NCBI GenBank assembly: GCA_050246915.1
Contig: JBFWVD010000015.1
Coordinates: forward strand, 1-64,000
Origin: JBFWVD01 sp050246915
GTDB lineage: Bacteria; Actinomycetota; Acidimicrobiia; Acidimicrobiales; Ilumatobacteraceae
DNA length: 64,000 nucleotides
Direction of reading: 5' to 3'
Shown: piece by piece, positions 50,786-59,648 of the stretch
Layout: every line of letters starts with the position of its first letter
Numbering within the stretch: the stretch's first letter is position 1
Program-made: the position numbers and the translations under genes
Notes under the pieces: model-generated
Database searches by the model: none
The model's input: only the letters and a program-made list of their open reading frames with translations
What the model was told of the DNA's origin: nothing

Positions 50786-50813
50786 CGATCAGGTAGCCGT
50801 CACCATGCGGCGG

Positions 50814-50819
50814 TAACCT
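50814..50819 (+). promoter_or_regulatory. Candidate -10 (TAACCT) for rimO, leaderless type
   Basis: TAACCT ends 7 nt before the rimO ATG at 50827. The same hexamer and spacing occur at miaB. Confidence 0.45.
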
Positions 50820-50826
50820 CACACCC

Positions 50827-52179
50827 ATGCCCGAGCGGTACTTCCTGGAGACCCTCGGCTGCCCCAAGAACCAGGTGGACTCCGACAAGCTCGAAGGCAC
50901 GTTGATCGCGGCGGGGATGGTGCGTACCGGTGAGGCGTCGCTGGCCGATCTGGTCGTCGTCAATACCTGTGCCTTCATCGAAGCAGCGCGGCAGGAGTCG
51001 ATCGACACGATCTTGACGTTGGCCGAGCAACGACGCGACGGCGCCAAGCTGGTGGTCACCGGATGCATGGCCGAGCGCTACGGCGACGAACTGGCCGAGG
51101 CACTCCCCGAGGTCGATCAGATCGCCGGCTTCGGGGTCGCCCTCGCCCCGATGGCCCCCAGCGCATCGTCGGCAACGATCCCGGTGCGCATCGGCGTGAA
51201 GCCGGCGCCGGTGCTGCCCACGCTCGACCTGTTGAACATGCCGCGGCCTCGATCCAACTCGCCGTGGGCGTATGTGAAGATCGCCGAGGGATGCGATCGC
51301 AGCTGCGGCTTCTGTGCGATCCCGAGCTTCCGCGGCCCGCAGCGCAGCCGCTCCGTGGCCTCGATCCTCGATGAGATCGACGCGTTGCGCGTGTCGGAGG
51401 TCGTCCTCATCGCTCAAGATCTCGCGTCCTACGGCAAGGACGATCCGACGTTGGGTGCCGGGTCCATCGTCGATCTCGTGGCGGAGGCATCGCGTCGCGT
51501 GGAGCGTGTCCGTTTGCTCTATCTGTATCCGTCCGATCTGGACGATGCCTTGGTCGACGCCATCTGCGACACGGGTCTGCCGTACTTCGACCTCTCGTTG
51601 CAGCACGTCTCCAAGCCGTTGCTGCGCCGGATGCGGCGTTGGGGTGACGGACAGCGATTCCTCGATCGAATCACCTCCATCCGATCGCGCGAGCCGCAAG
51701 CGGCGTTCCGCTCCAACTTCATCGTCGGCTATCCGGGAGAGACCGAGAGCGATCACGATGCTCTGCTGCGCTTCGTCGATGAGGCGCAGCTCGACTGGTG
51801 CGGGTTCTTCGCCTACTGCCGCGAAGAGGGCACCCATGCTGCCGATCTCGATGGTCAGGTCGATCCGTCCCTGGTGTCGGAGCGTCTGGGCGAGCTGACC
51901 GAACGGCAGGATCGCATCACCGCTGCTCGGCGCGACGCGCTCATCGGTACCAGCACCACGGTGCTCATCGATTCCGTCGGTGTGGCCCGCAGCCATCGTG
52001 AGGCTCCCGAGATCGACGGCATCATCGAGGTCCCCGAGACCCTGCCTCCCGGGGCGTTCGTCGACGTCGAGATCGTCTCTGCGCTCGGTCCCGATCTCAC
52101 CGCCTTGCCCATCGGCGAGCCGCGCGCAACCAGGATTGACGCGATCGTCGCGGGGGCGAACGCGGAGTTGCTGCGGTGA
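50827..52179 (+). CDS. rimO: Ribosomal protein S12 methylthiotransferase
   Basis: RimO is a radical-SAM enzyme that methylthiolates Asp in S12. The 450-residue protein has the MTTase start FLETLGCPKNQVDSD, cluster Cys in NTCAF and TGCMAERY, the radical SAM motif C-x3-C-x2-C at 156, 160 and 163 (CDRSCGFC) and a C-terminal TRAM domain. The N-terminal sequence is typical of RimO, not MiaB. The stop overlaps the pgsA GTG start. Confidence 0.94.
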   Translation: MPERYFLETLGCPKNQVDSDKLEGTLIAAGMVRTGEASLADLVVVNTCAFIEAARQESIDTILTLAEQRRDGAKLVVTGCMAERYGDELAEALPEVDQIAGFGVALAPMAPSASSATIPVRIGVKPAPVLPTLDLLNMPRPRSNSPWAYVKIAEGCDRSCGFCAIPSFRGPQRSRSVASILDEIDALRVSEVVLIAQDLASYGKDDPTLGAGSIVDLVAEASRRVERVRLLYLYPSDLDDALVDAICDTGLPYFDLSLQHVSKPLLRRMRRWGDGQRFLDRITSIRSREPQAAFRSNFIVGYPGETESDHDALLRFVDEAQLDWCGFFAYCREEGTHAADLDGQVDPSLVSERLGELTERQDRITAARRDALIGTSTTVLIDSVGVARSHREAPEIDGIIEVPETLPPGAFVDVEIVSALGPDLTALPIGEPRATRIDAIVAGANAELLR

Positions 52180-52751
52180 ACACCAGCTTCGGTCCCAACG
52201 CGCTGGCCACCCCCGCCAACGCCATCACCGTGGCGCGTCTGTTGTTCGCGCCGGTGTTCTTCTCGATGGTCGGCGATCAGGCCAGTTGGCCAGCGCTGAC
52301 GGTCTGGTTCCTGTTGTGCTGCAGCGACTGGGTCGACGGCTACCTGGCTCGCAAGATGGGCACCACGCGCTCGGGGGCGTTCCTCGATCCGCTCGCCGAC
52401 AAGGTGCTCGTGCTGGGCGGCATGTTCGCCCTCGTCGCCCATCAGCTCTTCTGGATCGTGCCGGTGATCATCATCGCTGCGCGTGAGATCCTCATCTCGG
52501 TGTATCGCACCGTTGCCGCTCGGTCGGGCGTCACCGTGCCCGCCACCAAGTTGGCCAAGTACAAGACGCTGACGCAGCAGCTGTCGGTCGGGATCATGCT
52601 CACCCCGCCGGTGGCGGATCGTTCGCGCACCCCGGCCAACCTCATGCTGTGGCTGTCAGTGGCGCTGACGGTCATCACCGGGGTCCACTATCTCGTGACG
52701 GCCCGTCATCGTGCTCGTGTTCAGCTCACGGAAGTGCCAGAGGTGACCTGA
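52176..52751 (+). CDS. pgsA: CDP-diacylglycerol--glycerol-3-phosphate 3-phosphatidyltransferase
   Basis: PgsA makes phosphatidylglycerol phosphate in the membrane. The 191-residue protein has several hydrophobic segments and the CDP-alcohol phosphotransferase motif D-G-x2-A-R-x8-G-x3-D-x3-D, visible as DGYLARKMGTTRSGAFLDPLAD. GTG start overlaps the rimO stop; stop overlaps cinA by one base. Confidence 0.93.
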   Translation: MNTSFGPNALATPANAITVARLLFAPVFFSMVGDQASWPALTVWFLLCCSDWVDGYLARKMGTTRSGAFLDPLADKVLVLGGMFALVAHQLFWIVPVIIIAAREILISVYRTVAARSGVTVPATKLAKYKTLTQQLSVGIMLTPPVADRSRTPANLMLWLSVALTVITGVHYLVTARHRARVQLTEVPEVT

Positions 52752-54007
52752 TGCGTTGTGAGGTCGTTGCCGTGGGCACCGAATTGCTGCTCGGCCAGAT
52801 CGTCGACACCAACTCTTCGGTCATCGGCGAGCGACTTGCTGCCTCGGGCATCGATTCGTTGTTCCAGACCAAGGTGGGGGACAACCTCGAGCGCATCGTG
52901 TCGGTGTTGCGTCAGGCGCTCGATCGATCCGATGCGGTGATCGTGTGCGGGGGCCTCGGGCCGACACACGACGACATCACCCGTGAGGCCATCGCCGAGG
53001 TGATGGGCGTGGAGCTCGAGTTGCACAGCGACATCGGCGACCGGATCCGCGAGATGTTCGCGGCACGAGGTCGGCCCATGGCCGAGAACAATCTGCGCCA
53101 GGCGATGGTGCCGCGCGGTGCGGCCATCATCCCGCAGGTGCGTGGGACGGCGCCTGGCCTCATCTGCCCCGTCTCCGGTCATGGCAGCATCGGTGCGGTC
53201 GGCGACAAGGTGATCTACGCAGTGCCCGGCGTGCCGCACGAGATGGTGGAGATGCTGGAGCGGGCGATCTTGCCCGATCTACAGCGACGCAGTGGCACGA
53301 GCGACGTGATCGGATCGCGCACGCTCCGGACGTGGGGCGAGTCGGAGAGCGGCCTGGCCGAGCGCCTCGCGCCCACGATCGATCGACTCGATGCGCAGCG
53401 GCATGCCACGCTGGCGTTCCTGGCCAGCGGGATGGAAGGCATCAAGGTCCGGCTCACCGCAAAGGCGCCCGATGCCGCGTCGTTGGCCGCCATTCTCGAC
53501 GCCGAAGAGCAGACCGTGCGCGCCGAGTTGGGCTCGCTCGCGTTCGGCGTCGACGACGACACGATGGAGTCGGTGGTGCTCGATCTGCTGCGCGCTCGCG
53601 GCGCGACGCTCGCGGTGGCCGAGTCCGTCACCGGCGGTTTCGTCGGCGCGCGACTCACATCGATCCCCGGCGCGAGCGATGTGTTCCGCGGTGCGATCGT
53701 GAGCTACGCGAGCGCTGTGAAGTTCGATCTGCTCGGCGTTCCCGAAGGCCCGGTCGTATCGGCCGAAGCGGCGCAGGCCATGGCGTTGGGCGTTCGTCGT
53801 GTTCTCGGTGCCGACGTGGGTCTGTCGCTCACCGGCGTCGCCGGGCCGAGTGAACAAGACGGCCAAAGCGTCGGCACGCTTTTCGTCGGCCTCGCCATCG
53901 GTGAGAATGTCGAGTCGACCTCGTTCCGTCTGCCCCCTCAGCGAGACATCATGCGCCAACTCTCGGTCATCTCCGCATTGAACTTCGTTCGCGCGCGTCT
54001 GACATGA
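52751..54007 (+). CDS. cinA: CinA family protein (nicotinamide-nucleotide amidase)
   Basis: The 418-residue protein has an N-terminal molybdopterin-binding-like COG1058 domain (VAVGTELLLGQIVDTNS) and a C-terminal PncC deamidase domain (VAESVTGGFVGARLTSIPGAS, TGVAGPSEQDG). CinA recycles NMN in some bacteria and is often near recA. ATG shares a base with the pgsA stop; the stop overlaps the next ATG as ATGA. Confidence 0.93.
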   Translation: MRCEVVAVGTELLLGQIVDTNSSVIGERLAASGIDSLFQTKVGDNLERIVSVLRQALDRSDAVIVCGGLGPTHDDITREAIAEVMGVELELHSDIGDRIREMFAARGRPMAENNLRQAMVPRGAAIIPQVRGTAPGLICPVSGHGSIGAVGDKVIYAVPGVPHEMVEMLERAILPDLQRRSGTSDVIGSRTLRTWGESESGLAERLAPTIDRLDAQRHATLAFLASGMEGIKVRLTAKAPDAASLAAILDAEEQTVRAELGSLAFGVDDDTMESVVLDLLRARGATLAVAESVTGGFVGARLTSIPGASDVFRGAIVSYASAVKFDLLGVPEGPVVSAEAAQAMALGVRRVLGADVGLSLTGVAGPSEQDGQSVGTLFVGLAIGENVESTSFRLPPQRDIMRQLSVISALNFVRARLT

Positions 54008-55428
54008 CCCGACGATCGACGCGTACGCTGTCCATCTCGATGCCTCGAAACGTTCAACCGAAGATGGCGCGCACCGTGCTCTCTCGCCTTGCCGCGGTCA
54101 TGACGATGAGCGCGGCCTTTGTGATCGTCGGTGCCTCGCTGGCGTCCGCCGCGGTGGACGGTTCCGATGTCATCGCAGTCGGCAATGCACCCGATCGTGG
54201 ATCGTTGCTCGACAGCAACATCCGTCCGGTGTCGGCCGTGCTCGGTCTCGACTCCGATGCCACCGGTGAGGGCTACTGGATGGTCGCCGGCGATGGCGGC
54301 ATCTTCTCCTTCGGCGACGCGCCGTTCTTCGGCTCTACCGGCTCCACCAAGTTGAACAAGCCCATGGTGGGCATGGCGCCCACACCGAGCGGGCAGGGTT
54401 ACTGGATGTTCGCCGGCGACGGCGGCATCTTCGCGTTCGGCGATGCCGGCTTCTTCGGTTCGCTCGGCTCCACCAAGCTCAACGGCCCCATCGTGGCGAT
54501 GACCCCGACCGCCACCGGTAAGGGCTACTTGATGGTCGGCTCCGATGGTGGGGTGTTCACCTTCGGTGACGCCCAGTTCCTCGGGTCCACCGGCGGATCG
54601 TCAGCATCACCGATCGTCGACATGGCGACCATGCCGACAGGTGCCGGGTATTGGATCGTCACCGAAGACGGCACCGTGTACCCGTTCGGCGCGGCGACTC
54701 TGCACGGCGATCTGCGCGACAAGAAGTTGTCCAACCCTGTTGTCGGCATTGCGGTGAGCCCCAGCGGCAACGGCTATTGGCTGGCGCAGCAGGACGGACA
54801 GGTGTGGGCGTTCGGTGACGCATCGACCGCTGTGGCTGCACCCGCGCGGTGTCTGACGCAGCCGGTCGTGGGCATCGCGGCGCGACCCCAGGGCGACGGT
54901 GTGTGGCTGGCCACCGCGCCGCTCCCTCCGGTGTCCACCACCGGCCTGTCGCCGCTGGACGCGCTCGATGCGATCAACGGTGGCCTGGAGCAACGTGTGC
55001 GGCTGGCCCAGGGATGCCAGAGCGCAGTCAACGTCGAGTCACTCACCTACAGCGACCCGCTGCCCGGTGCCCGCCTCAGCTCGCCATACGGCAATCGCAT
55101 CCATCCCGTGTACAAGCTCCCGCAGTTCCATCGTGGTATCGACCTCGCCGGTGGTACCACGGCCATTCGGGCGATCGCTGATGGCAAGGTCATCGAGGTG
55201 TCATCGTTGATCGGCTACGGGATCACGACCGTCATCGATCACGGCGGGAAGATCTCCTCGGTGTACGGGCATCAGTCGGCCACGCGGGTGAAAGCGGGCG
55301 ATGAGGTGAAGGCCGGTCAGACCATCGGCACGGTGGGGCAGACCGGCTATGCAACCGGTCCGCATCTGCACATGGAGATCCGCAGCGGTGGCGTGGTCGT
55401 AGACCCGACGCCGTTCCTGCGTCCCTGA
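54004..55428 (+). CDS. Secreted GYW-repeat protein with M23 peptidase domain
   Basis: The 474-residue protein has a signal sequence (VMTMSAAFVIVGASLASA), six GYW-type repeats (GYWMVAGDGGIFSFGDAPFF and similar, residues ~85-300) and a C-terminal LytM/M23 domain (residues ~355-474) with FHRGIDLA and GPHLHMEIRSGG, which contain the zinc-binding His and Asp of the family. It is likely a murein hydrolase or a divisome-linked factor. ATG overlaps cinA by 4 nt; an internal ATG at 54040 is possible. Confidence 0.88.
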   Translation: MTRRSTRTLSISMPRNVQPKMARTVLSRLAAVMTMSAAFVIVGASLASAAVDGSDVIAVGNAPDRGSLLDSNIRPVSAVLGLDSDATGEGYWMVAGDGGIFSFGDAPFFGSTGSTKLNKPMVGMAPTPSGQGYWMFAGDGGIFAFGDAGFFGSLGSTKLNGPIVAMTPTATGKGYLMVGSDGGVFTFGDAQFLGSTGGSSASPIVDMATMPTGAGYWIVTEDGTVYPFGAATLHGDLRDKKLSNPVVGIAVSPSGNGYWLAQQDGQVWAFGDASTAVAAPARCLTQPVVGIAARPQGDGVWLATAPLPPVSTTGLSPLDALDAINGGLEQRVRLAQGCQSAVNVESLTYSDPLPGARLSSPYGNRIHPVYKLPQFHRGIDLAGGTTAIRAIADGKVIEVSSLIGYGITTVIDHGGKISSVYGHQSATRVKAGDEVKAGQTIGTVGQTGYATGPHLHMEIRSGGVVVDPTPFLRP

Positions 55429-55495
55429 CCGCCACCCTCTGTCCGAGCATTCTCCGCTCGCGGATTTTCTGCTCAGGGAATTTCTGCTCGGGTAC

Positions 55496-55524
55496 TTGAG
55501 CGAACACGCGTTCGAAGTTACGCT
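55496..55524 (+). promoter_or_regulatory. recA promoter with SOS box
   Basis: -35 TTGAGC (55496-55501) and -10 TACGCT (55519-55524) are 17 nt apart. The SOS box CGAACACGCGTTCG (55501-55514), perfectly symmetric CGAAC-N4-GTTCG as in actinobacterial LexA sites, lies in the spacer, so LexA would block the promoter. The leader to the GTG start is about 135 nt. Confidence 0.85.
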
Positions 55525-55667
55525 GCTGTCGTCTGCTGCGGGAACGCCTCGGAGAATTTTCATCACACCCCCTCCGTAGGGTTCCGCTCAGCACTCAGGG
55601 CCGTGAGATCCGGTCCTCACTCATCAGCAATGGCATCGCAGGGATGCCAGAGGAAAGGACACCCACA

Positions 55668-56702
55668 GTGGATCGTGACAAGGCGCTGGAGATGGCCCTC
55701 GGCCAGATCGACAAGCAGTTCGGCAAGGGCTCCATCATGCGCATGGGCGAGAAGGGGACGTTGGCCATCGAGGCCGTCTCGACCGGTTCCATCGCCCTCG
55801 ATCTCGCCCTCGGGGTCGGCGGACTGCCCCGAGGTCGCGTCGTGGAGATCTACGGCCCGGAATCGTCGGGCAAGTCCACGCTCGCCATGCACGTGGTGGC
55901 CGAGGCACAACGCAACGGCGGCATCTGTGCCTACATCGACGCCGAGCATGCCATGGACCCCGTCTACGCCCGAGCAATTGGGGTTGACATCGATCAGCTG
56001 CTGATCTCGCAGCCCGACACCGGCGAACAAGCGCTCGAGATCACCGACATGCTCATCCGTTCCGGTGCGCTCGATGTCGTCGTCATCGACTCCGTCGCCG
56101 CCCTCACCCCACGGGCCGAGATCGAAGGTGAGATGGGCGACAGCCATGTCGGCCTGCAGGCTCGCCTCATGAGCCAGGCGCTGCGCAAGCTCACCGCCAA
56201 CCTCAACAAGTCCAACACCGTGGCCATCTTCATCAACCAGTTGCGCGAGAAGATCGGCGTGATGTTCGGTTCGCCCGAGACAACCCCGGGTGGTCGGGCC
56301 CTCAAGTTCTATTCGTCGGTGCGTCTCGACATCCGACGGATCGAATCGATCAAGGACGGTGTCGAGGTCGTCGGCAGCCGCACCCGCGTCAAGGTGGTCA
56401 AGAACAAGGTCGCTCCGCCCTTCCGGCAGGCTGAGTTCGACATCATGTACGGACGGGGCATCAGCCGTGAGGGTTCGGTGCTCGACATCGGTGTCGAGAT
56501 GGGCATCGTGAAGAAGTCGGGTGCGTGGTACACGTACGAAGGCGAGCAACTGGGACAAGGGCGCGAGAACGCCAAGACGTTCCTTGCCGAGAACCCCGAG
56601 GTGATGGTCGAGATCTCCGAACGGGTGCGTGTGCAGGCCGGTATCGGTGTCGGCGATGAGGCGCTGTCCGACGCGGACGACGCCCCCATCACCCTCGACT
56701 GA
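55668..56702 (+). CDS. recA: Recombinase RecA
   Basis: RecA drives homologous recombination and LexA cleavage. From GTG 55668 the 344 residues contain Walker A GPESSGKST at 63-71, VIDSVAALTPRAEIEGEMGD, FINQLREKIGVMFG and the C-terminal RIESIKDG and KNKVAPPF segments. AGGAAAGGA lies upstream of the GTG; the ATG at 55644 would add 8 residues (MPEERTPT) and is less likely. No recX follows; spoVS and miaB do. Confidence 0.97.
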   Translation: MDRDKALEMALGQIDKQFGKGSIMRMGEKGTLAIEAVSTGSIALDLALGVGGLPRGRVVEIYGPESSGKSTLAMHVVAEAQRNGGICAYIDAEHAMDPVYARAIGVDIDQLLISQPDTGEQALEITDMLIRSGALDVVVIDSVAALTPRAEIEGEMGDSHVGLQARLMSQALRKLTANLNKSNTVAIFINQLREKIGVMFGSPETTPGGRALKFYSSVRLDIRRIESIKDGVEVVGSRTRVKVVKNKVAPPFRQAEFDIMYGRGISREGSVLDIGVEMGIVKKSGAWYTYEGEQLGQGRENAKTFLAENPEVMVEISERVRVQAGIGVGDEALSDADDAPITLD

Positions 56703-56720
56703 TCACGCTCATTGGTTGCG

Positions 56721-56753
56721 CAGCCGGGTGCCGTTCGCGGCGCCCGGCTGTTT
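56721..56753 (+). terminator. recA terminator
   Basis: A 13-bp stem, CAGCCGGGTGCCG (56721-56733) with CGGCGCCCGGCTG (56738-56750; one G-T pair), around a TTCG loop, followed by TTT. It is a convincing intrinsic terminator 20 nt after the recA stop. The rest of the gap to spoVS shows no gene. Confidence 0.85.
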
Positions 56754-56910
56754 CGCGTCTGGCCAGCGGTTCGCTGCGCGCTCTCGCGTGCAACACGTGA
56801 GCCGCGACGCGCTTAGCACATCGCTGGACGACCATCCACCCGCGAGCGGCCGTGATCTGATTCACTGCCTCCCGATCAGGCGCTGACACAACACGTTCGA
56901 GGCGGTACTC

Positions 56911-57240
56911 ATGGCGACAATCAAGGTTTCGACCAAGTCGAACCCAAACTCCGTTGCCGCGGCGGTCGGTGGGTTCATTCGTCGAGACCTCTATGTCGAC
57001 GCGCTCATCGTGGGCGCCGGTGCCATGAACCAGACGATGAAGGCTGTGGCGATTGCACGCGGGAACCTCCTCGACGAGGGGTACGACCTGGTGTGCATCC
57101 CGGGTTTCACCACCGTCGACATCGACGGCGATTCGCGCACGGCCATGATCCTGCGCATCGAGCACCGGGCGGCCGAGGTCATCGACCTGCGTGATCCGCT
57201 TCCGGAAGCCGCGGAGATCCCCCTAACCTCCATGGAGTGA
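56911..57240 (+). CDS. spoVS: SpoVS family protein
   Basis: The 109-residue protein fits the SpoVS family (IKVSTKSNPNSVAAAVGGFIR, then VGAGAMNQTMKAVAIARGNL), an Alba-like nucleic-acid-binding fold. It is named from Bacillus sporulation but also occurs in bacteria that do not sporulate. It sits between recA and miaB. The stop overlaps the miaB GTG (GTGA). Confidence 0.88.
   Translation: MATIKVSTKSNPNSVAAAVGGFIRRDLYVDALIVGAGAMNQTMKAVAIARGNLLDEGYDLVCIPGFTTVDIDGDSRTAMILRIEHRAAEVIDLRDPLPEAAEIPLTSME
57224..57229 (+). promoter_or_regulatory. Candidate -10 (TAACCT) for miaB, leaderless type
   Basis: TAACCT ends 7 nt before the miaB GTG at 57237, as at rimO. It lies inside the spoVS end, so it would serve as an internal promoter. 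Confidence 0.4.
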
Positions 57241-58652
57241 CCCGCCGCTACCTGGTGCGCACCTTCGGGTGCCAGATGAACGAGCACGACTCCGAGAGGA
57301 TCTCGGGGCTGCTCGACGCCGACGGCTATGAGGCGACGAGCACCATCGGCGATGCCGACGTGGTGGTTCTCAACACCTGCTGCATCCGTGAGAACGCCGA
57401 CAACAAGCTGTACGGCACGTTGGGCCATCTCAAGTCCCTCAAAGACGCCAAGCCCGGCATGCAGATCGTGGTCTCGGGCTGCTTGGCCCAGAAGGACAAG
57501 GACATCGTCCGACAGCGCGCTCCGTGGGTGGACGTCGTGCTCGGTACCTTCAACGTGCACCGCGCCGTTGATCTGTTGCACGAATCCGAGCAGCTCGGGC
57601 CCATCACCGAAATCCTCACCGAAGCCGTCGCCGACGATCACGTGGCATTCCCTTCTGTGCTGCCCGCCCGGCGCGAGCTGCAGTACGCCAGTTGGGTCAC
57701 CATCCAGATCGGTTGCGACAACGCCTGTGCATTCTGCATCGTGCCGTCGGTTCGTGGCCCAGAGATCAGCCGCCCGTTCGACGCCATCGTCGACGAGGTG
57801 CGCGAGCTCGCCGCCGCCGGGGTGGTCGAGGTGACGTTGCTCGGTCAGAACGTGAACTCCTATGGGCGTGATCTCTCGCTCACAGCCCGCCAGGCCGGCG
57901 ACGACGTGCGCATCCGGCCGATGTTCGCCGAGTTGATGCGCGCCGTCGGTGCCATCGAGGGCATCGAGCGGGTGCGCTTCACCAGCCCCCATCCCAAGGA
58001 CCTCCGCCCCGAGACCATCGAGGCGATGCGCGACGTGCCCGCGGTGGTCGAGCATCTGCATCTCCCGTTGCAGTCGGGGAGCGATCGGACGTTGGCCGCC
58101 ATGCATCGCGGTTACACGGCCGAGCGCTATCTGGAACGGCTCGCCGCGGCCCGCGCCGCGATCGACGATCTGGCCGTGACCACCGACCTCATCGTCGGCT
58201 TCCCCGGCGAGAGCGATGACGACTTCGCCCACACCCTCGAGGTCGCCGCCGAGGCCCAGTTCGACAGTGCGTACACCTTCATCTACTCGCCGCGCCCAGG
58301 CACAGAGGCCGCGGAGCGCGCCGAGGAGTTCATACCAGCCGACGTCGTGGCAGAGCGGTTCGAGCGGCTGCGGGTCGTGGTCGAGCGCTCGGCGCTTCTC
58401 AAGCACGAAGCGCGCATCGGGCGCGTCGAACAGATCATCGTCGAAGGTCCATCCAAGAAGGACGAGCGCGTCATGAGCGGACGCACGAGGCAGAACAAGC
58501 TCGTGCACTTCGCCTCCGAGCGGCCGCTGCGGGCCGGAACGTTCGCCGACGTCGAGATCACCGGCGCCGCGCCGCACTTCTTGCGCGGCACGTTGCTCGA
58601 CGTCACCGCGGAGCCCCGTCATCGCACGCGCATCGCGGTGGTCGCCTCCTGA
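57237..58652 (+). CDS. miaB: tRNA-2-methylthio-N6-dimethylallyladenosine synthase
   Basis: MiaB adds the methylthio group to i6A37 of tRNA. The 471-residue radical-SAM enzyme has the start RTFGCQMNEHDSERISG, NTCCIRENADNK, SGCLAQK, the motif CDNACAFC (Cys160, 164, 167) and a C-terminal TRAM domain. GTG start overlaps spoVS. It works directly after MiaA, whose frame overlaps its stop. Confidence 0.95.
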   Translation: MTRRYLVRTFGCQMNEHDSERISGLLDADGYEATSTIGDADVVVLNTCCIRENADNKLYGTLGHLKSLKDAKPGMQIVVSGCLAQKDKDIVRQRAPWVDVVLGTFNVHRAVDLLHESEQLGPITEILTEAVADDHVAFPSVLPARRELQYASWVTIQIGCDNACAFCIVPSVRGPEISRPFDAIVDEVRELAAAGVVEVTLLGQNVNSYGRDLSLTARQAGDDVRIRPMFAELMRAVGAIEGIERVRFTSPHPKDLRPETIEAMRDVPAVVEHLHLPLQSGSDRTLAAMHRGYTAERYLERLAAARAAIDDLAVTTDLIVGFPGESDDDFAHTLEVAAEAQFDSAYTFIYSPRPGTEAAERAEEFIPADVVAERFERLRVVVERSALLKHEARIGRVEQIIVEGPSKKDERVMSGRTRQNKLVHFASERPLRAGTFADVEITGAAPHFLRGTLLDVTAEPRHRTRIAVVAS

Positions 58653-59641
58653 GCACGCCCGAGCTCGATCGCTCCAGGGCGGTTCGTGCGGAGCGCCGCC
58701 GAGAGATCGCCGTCGTCGGCCCGACGGCGTCGGGCAAGAGCGCGTTGGCGTTGCGCATCGCACGCGCTGCTCGGTCGGCGGGCGTCGGTGATGTGGAGTT
58801 GGTGTGCGTCGACGCCATGACGGTGTACCGCGGGCTCGACATCGGTACGGCCAAGCCGACGGCGAGCGAGCGGGCCGAGTTCATCCACCACGGCCTCGAT
58901 CTCGCCGAGGTCGAGCAGCCGGTGACGATGGTCGACGTCGCCGATGCCTGTCGTGCTGCCCTCGATGACATCGCCCGTCGGGGCGCCGCCGCGGTCATCG
59001 TCGGCGGCACGGGGCTGCATCTGCGCGCAGTCATCGATGGCCTCGACCCGCCCGGCTCGTGGCCCGAGCTTCGGGCCGAGCTGGAAGCGCTGGCCGCACG
59101 CGGCTCGTCTGCGTTGGCGGCCCTGTACGAAGAGCTGCAGGCGAGCGATCCCATCGCCGCTGAACGCATCGATCCCGCCAACGCCCGGCGGATCGTGCGA
59201 GCGCTCGAGGTGTGCCGGGGGAGTGGTCGGCCCTTCACCTCCTTCGGTCCCGGCCTCGGCGAGTACCGGATCGACTCGGTGCGACAACTGGCCATCAGCT
59301 GGTCGCGCGAGCAGCTCGGGGTCCGCATCGCGCAGCGCATCGCTGGTCAGGTCGAAGCCGGATGGCTACCCGAGGTGGAGGCCATGTGGCCTCGGCTCGG
59401 CCCCACCGCGGTGCAGGTCATCGGCTATCGCGAGCTCCACGAGCACCTGACGGGTGGGCGATCATTGGATGACGCGCTGGGTGCGGTGGTGTTGCGGACC
59501 CGGCAGTTCGCCGTGCGCCAGGAGCGTTGGTTCCGTCGGGACCCCCGGATCACCTGGTATTCGCCCGACGATGGTGAGTCCGCGGTGGCTAGCGTGATCG
59601 AGGCCTGGAGCGATCCGGGCGCTGGGAATGCCGGACACTGA
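58649..59641 (+). CDS. miaA: tRNA dimethylallyltransferase with CTG start
   Basis: MiaA transfers a dimethylallyl group to A37. The P-loop GPTASGKS (residues 24-31 from the CTG) and DAMTVYRGLDIGTAKPT, GGTGLHLRAVIDGL and the C-terminal RQFAVRQERWFRRD are present. No ATG, GTG or TTG lies in frame before the P-loop back to the miaB stop. The only start-like codon is CTG 58649, which overlaps that stop as CTGA. Starting at TTG 58745 would remove the P-loop. From CTG the length is 330; usual 290-320. Confidence 0.85.
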   Translation: MSTPELDRSRAVRAERRREIAVVGPTASGKSALALRIARAARSAGVGDVELVCVDAMTVYRGLDIGTAKPTASERAEFIHHGLDLAEVEQPVTMVDVADACRAALDDIARRGAAAVIVGGTGLHLRAVIDGLDPPGSWPELRAELEALAARGSSALAALYEELQASDPIAAERIDPANARRIVRALEVCRGSGRPFTSFGPGLGEYRIDSVRQLAISWSREQLGVRIAQRIAGQVEAGWLPEVEAMWPRLGPTAVQVIGYRELHEHLTGGRSLDDALGAVVLRTRQFAVRQERWFRRDPRITWYSPDDGESAVASVIEAWSDPGAGNAGH

Positions 59642-59648
59642 GGGCGCC

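Noticed and set aside
56991..58763. A 590-codon minus-strand frame
   Set aside because: Antisense to spoVS and miaB; no domain.
58745..59641. miaA starting at TTG 58745
   Set aside because: It would remove the P-loop GPTASGKS that lies in the same frame just upstream.
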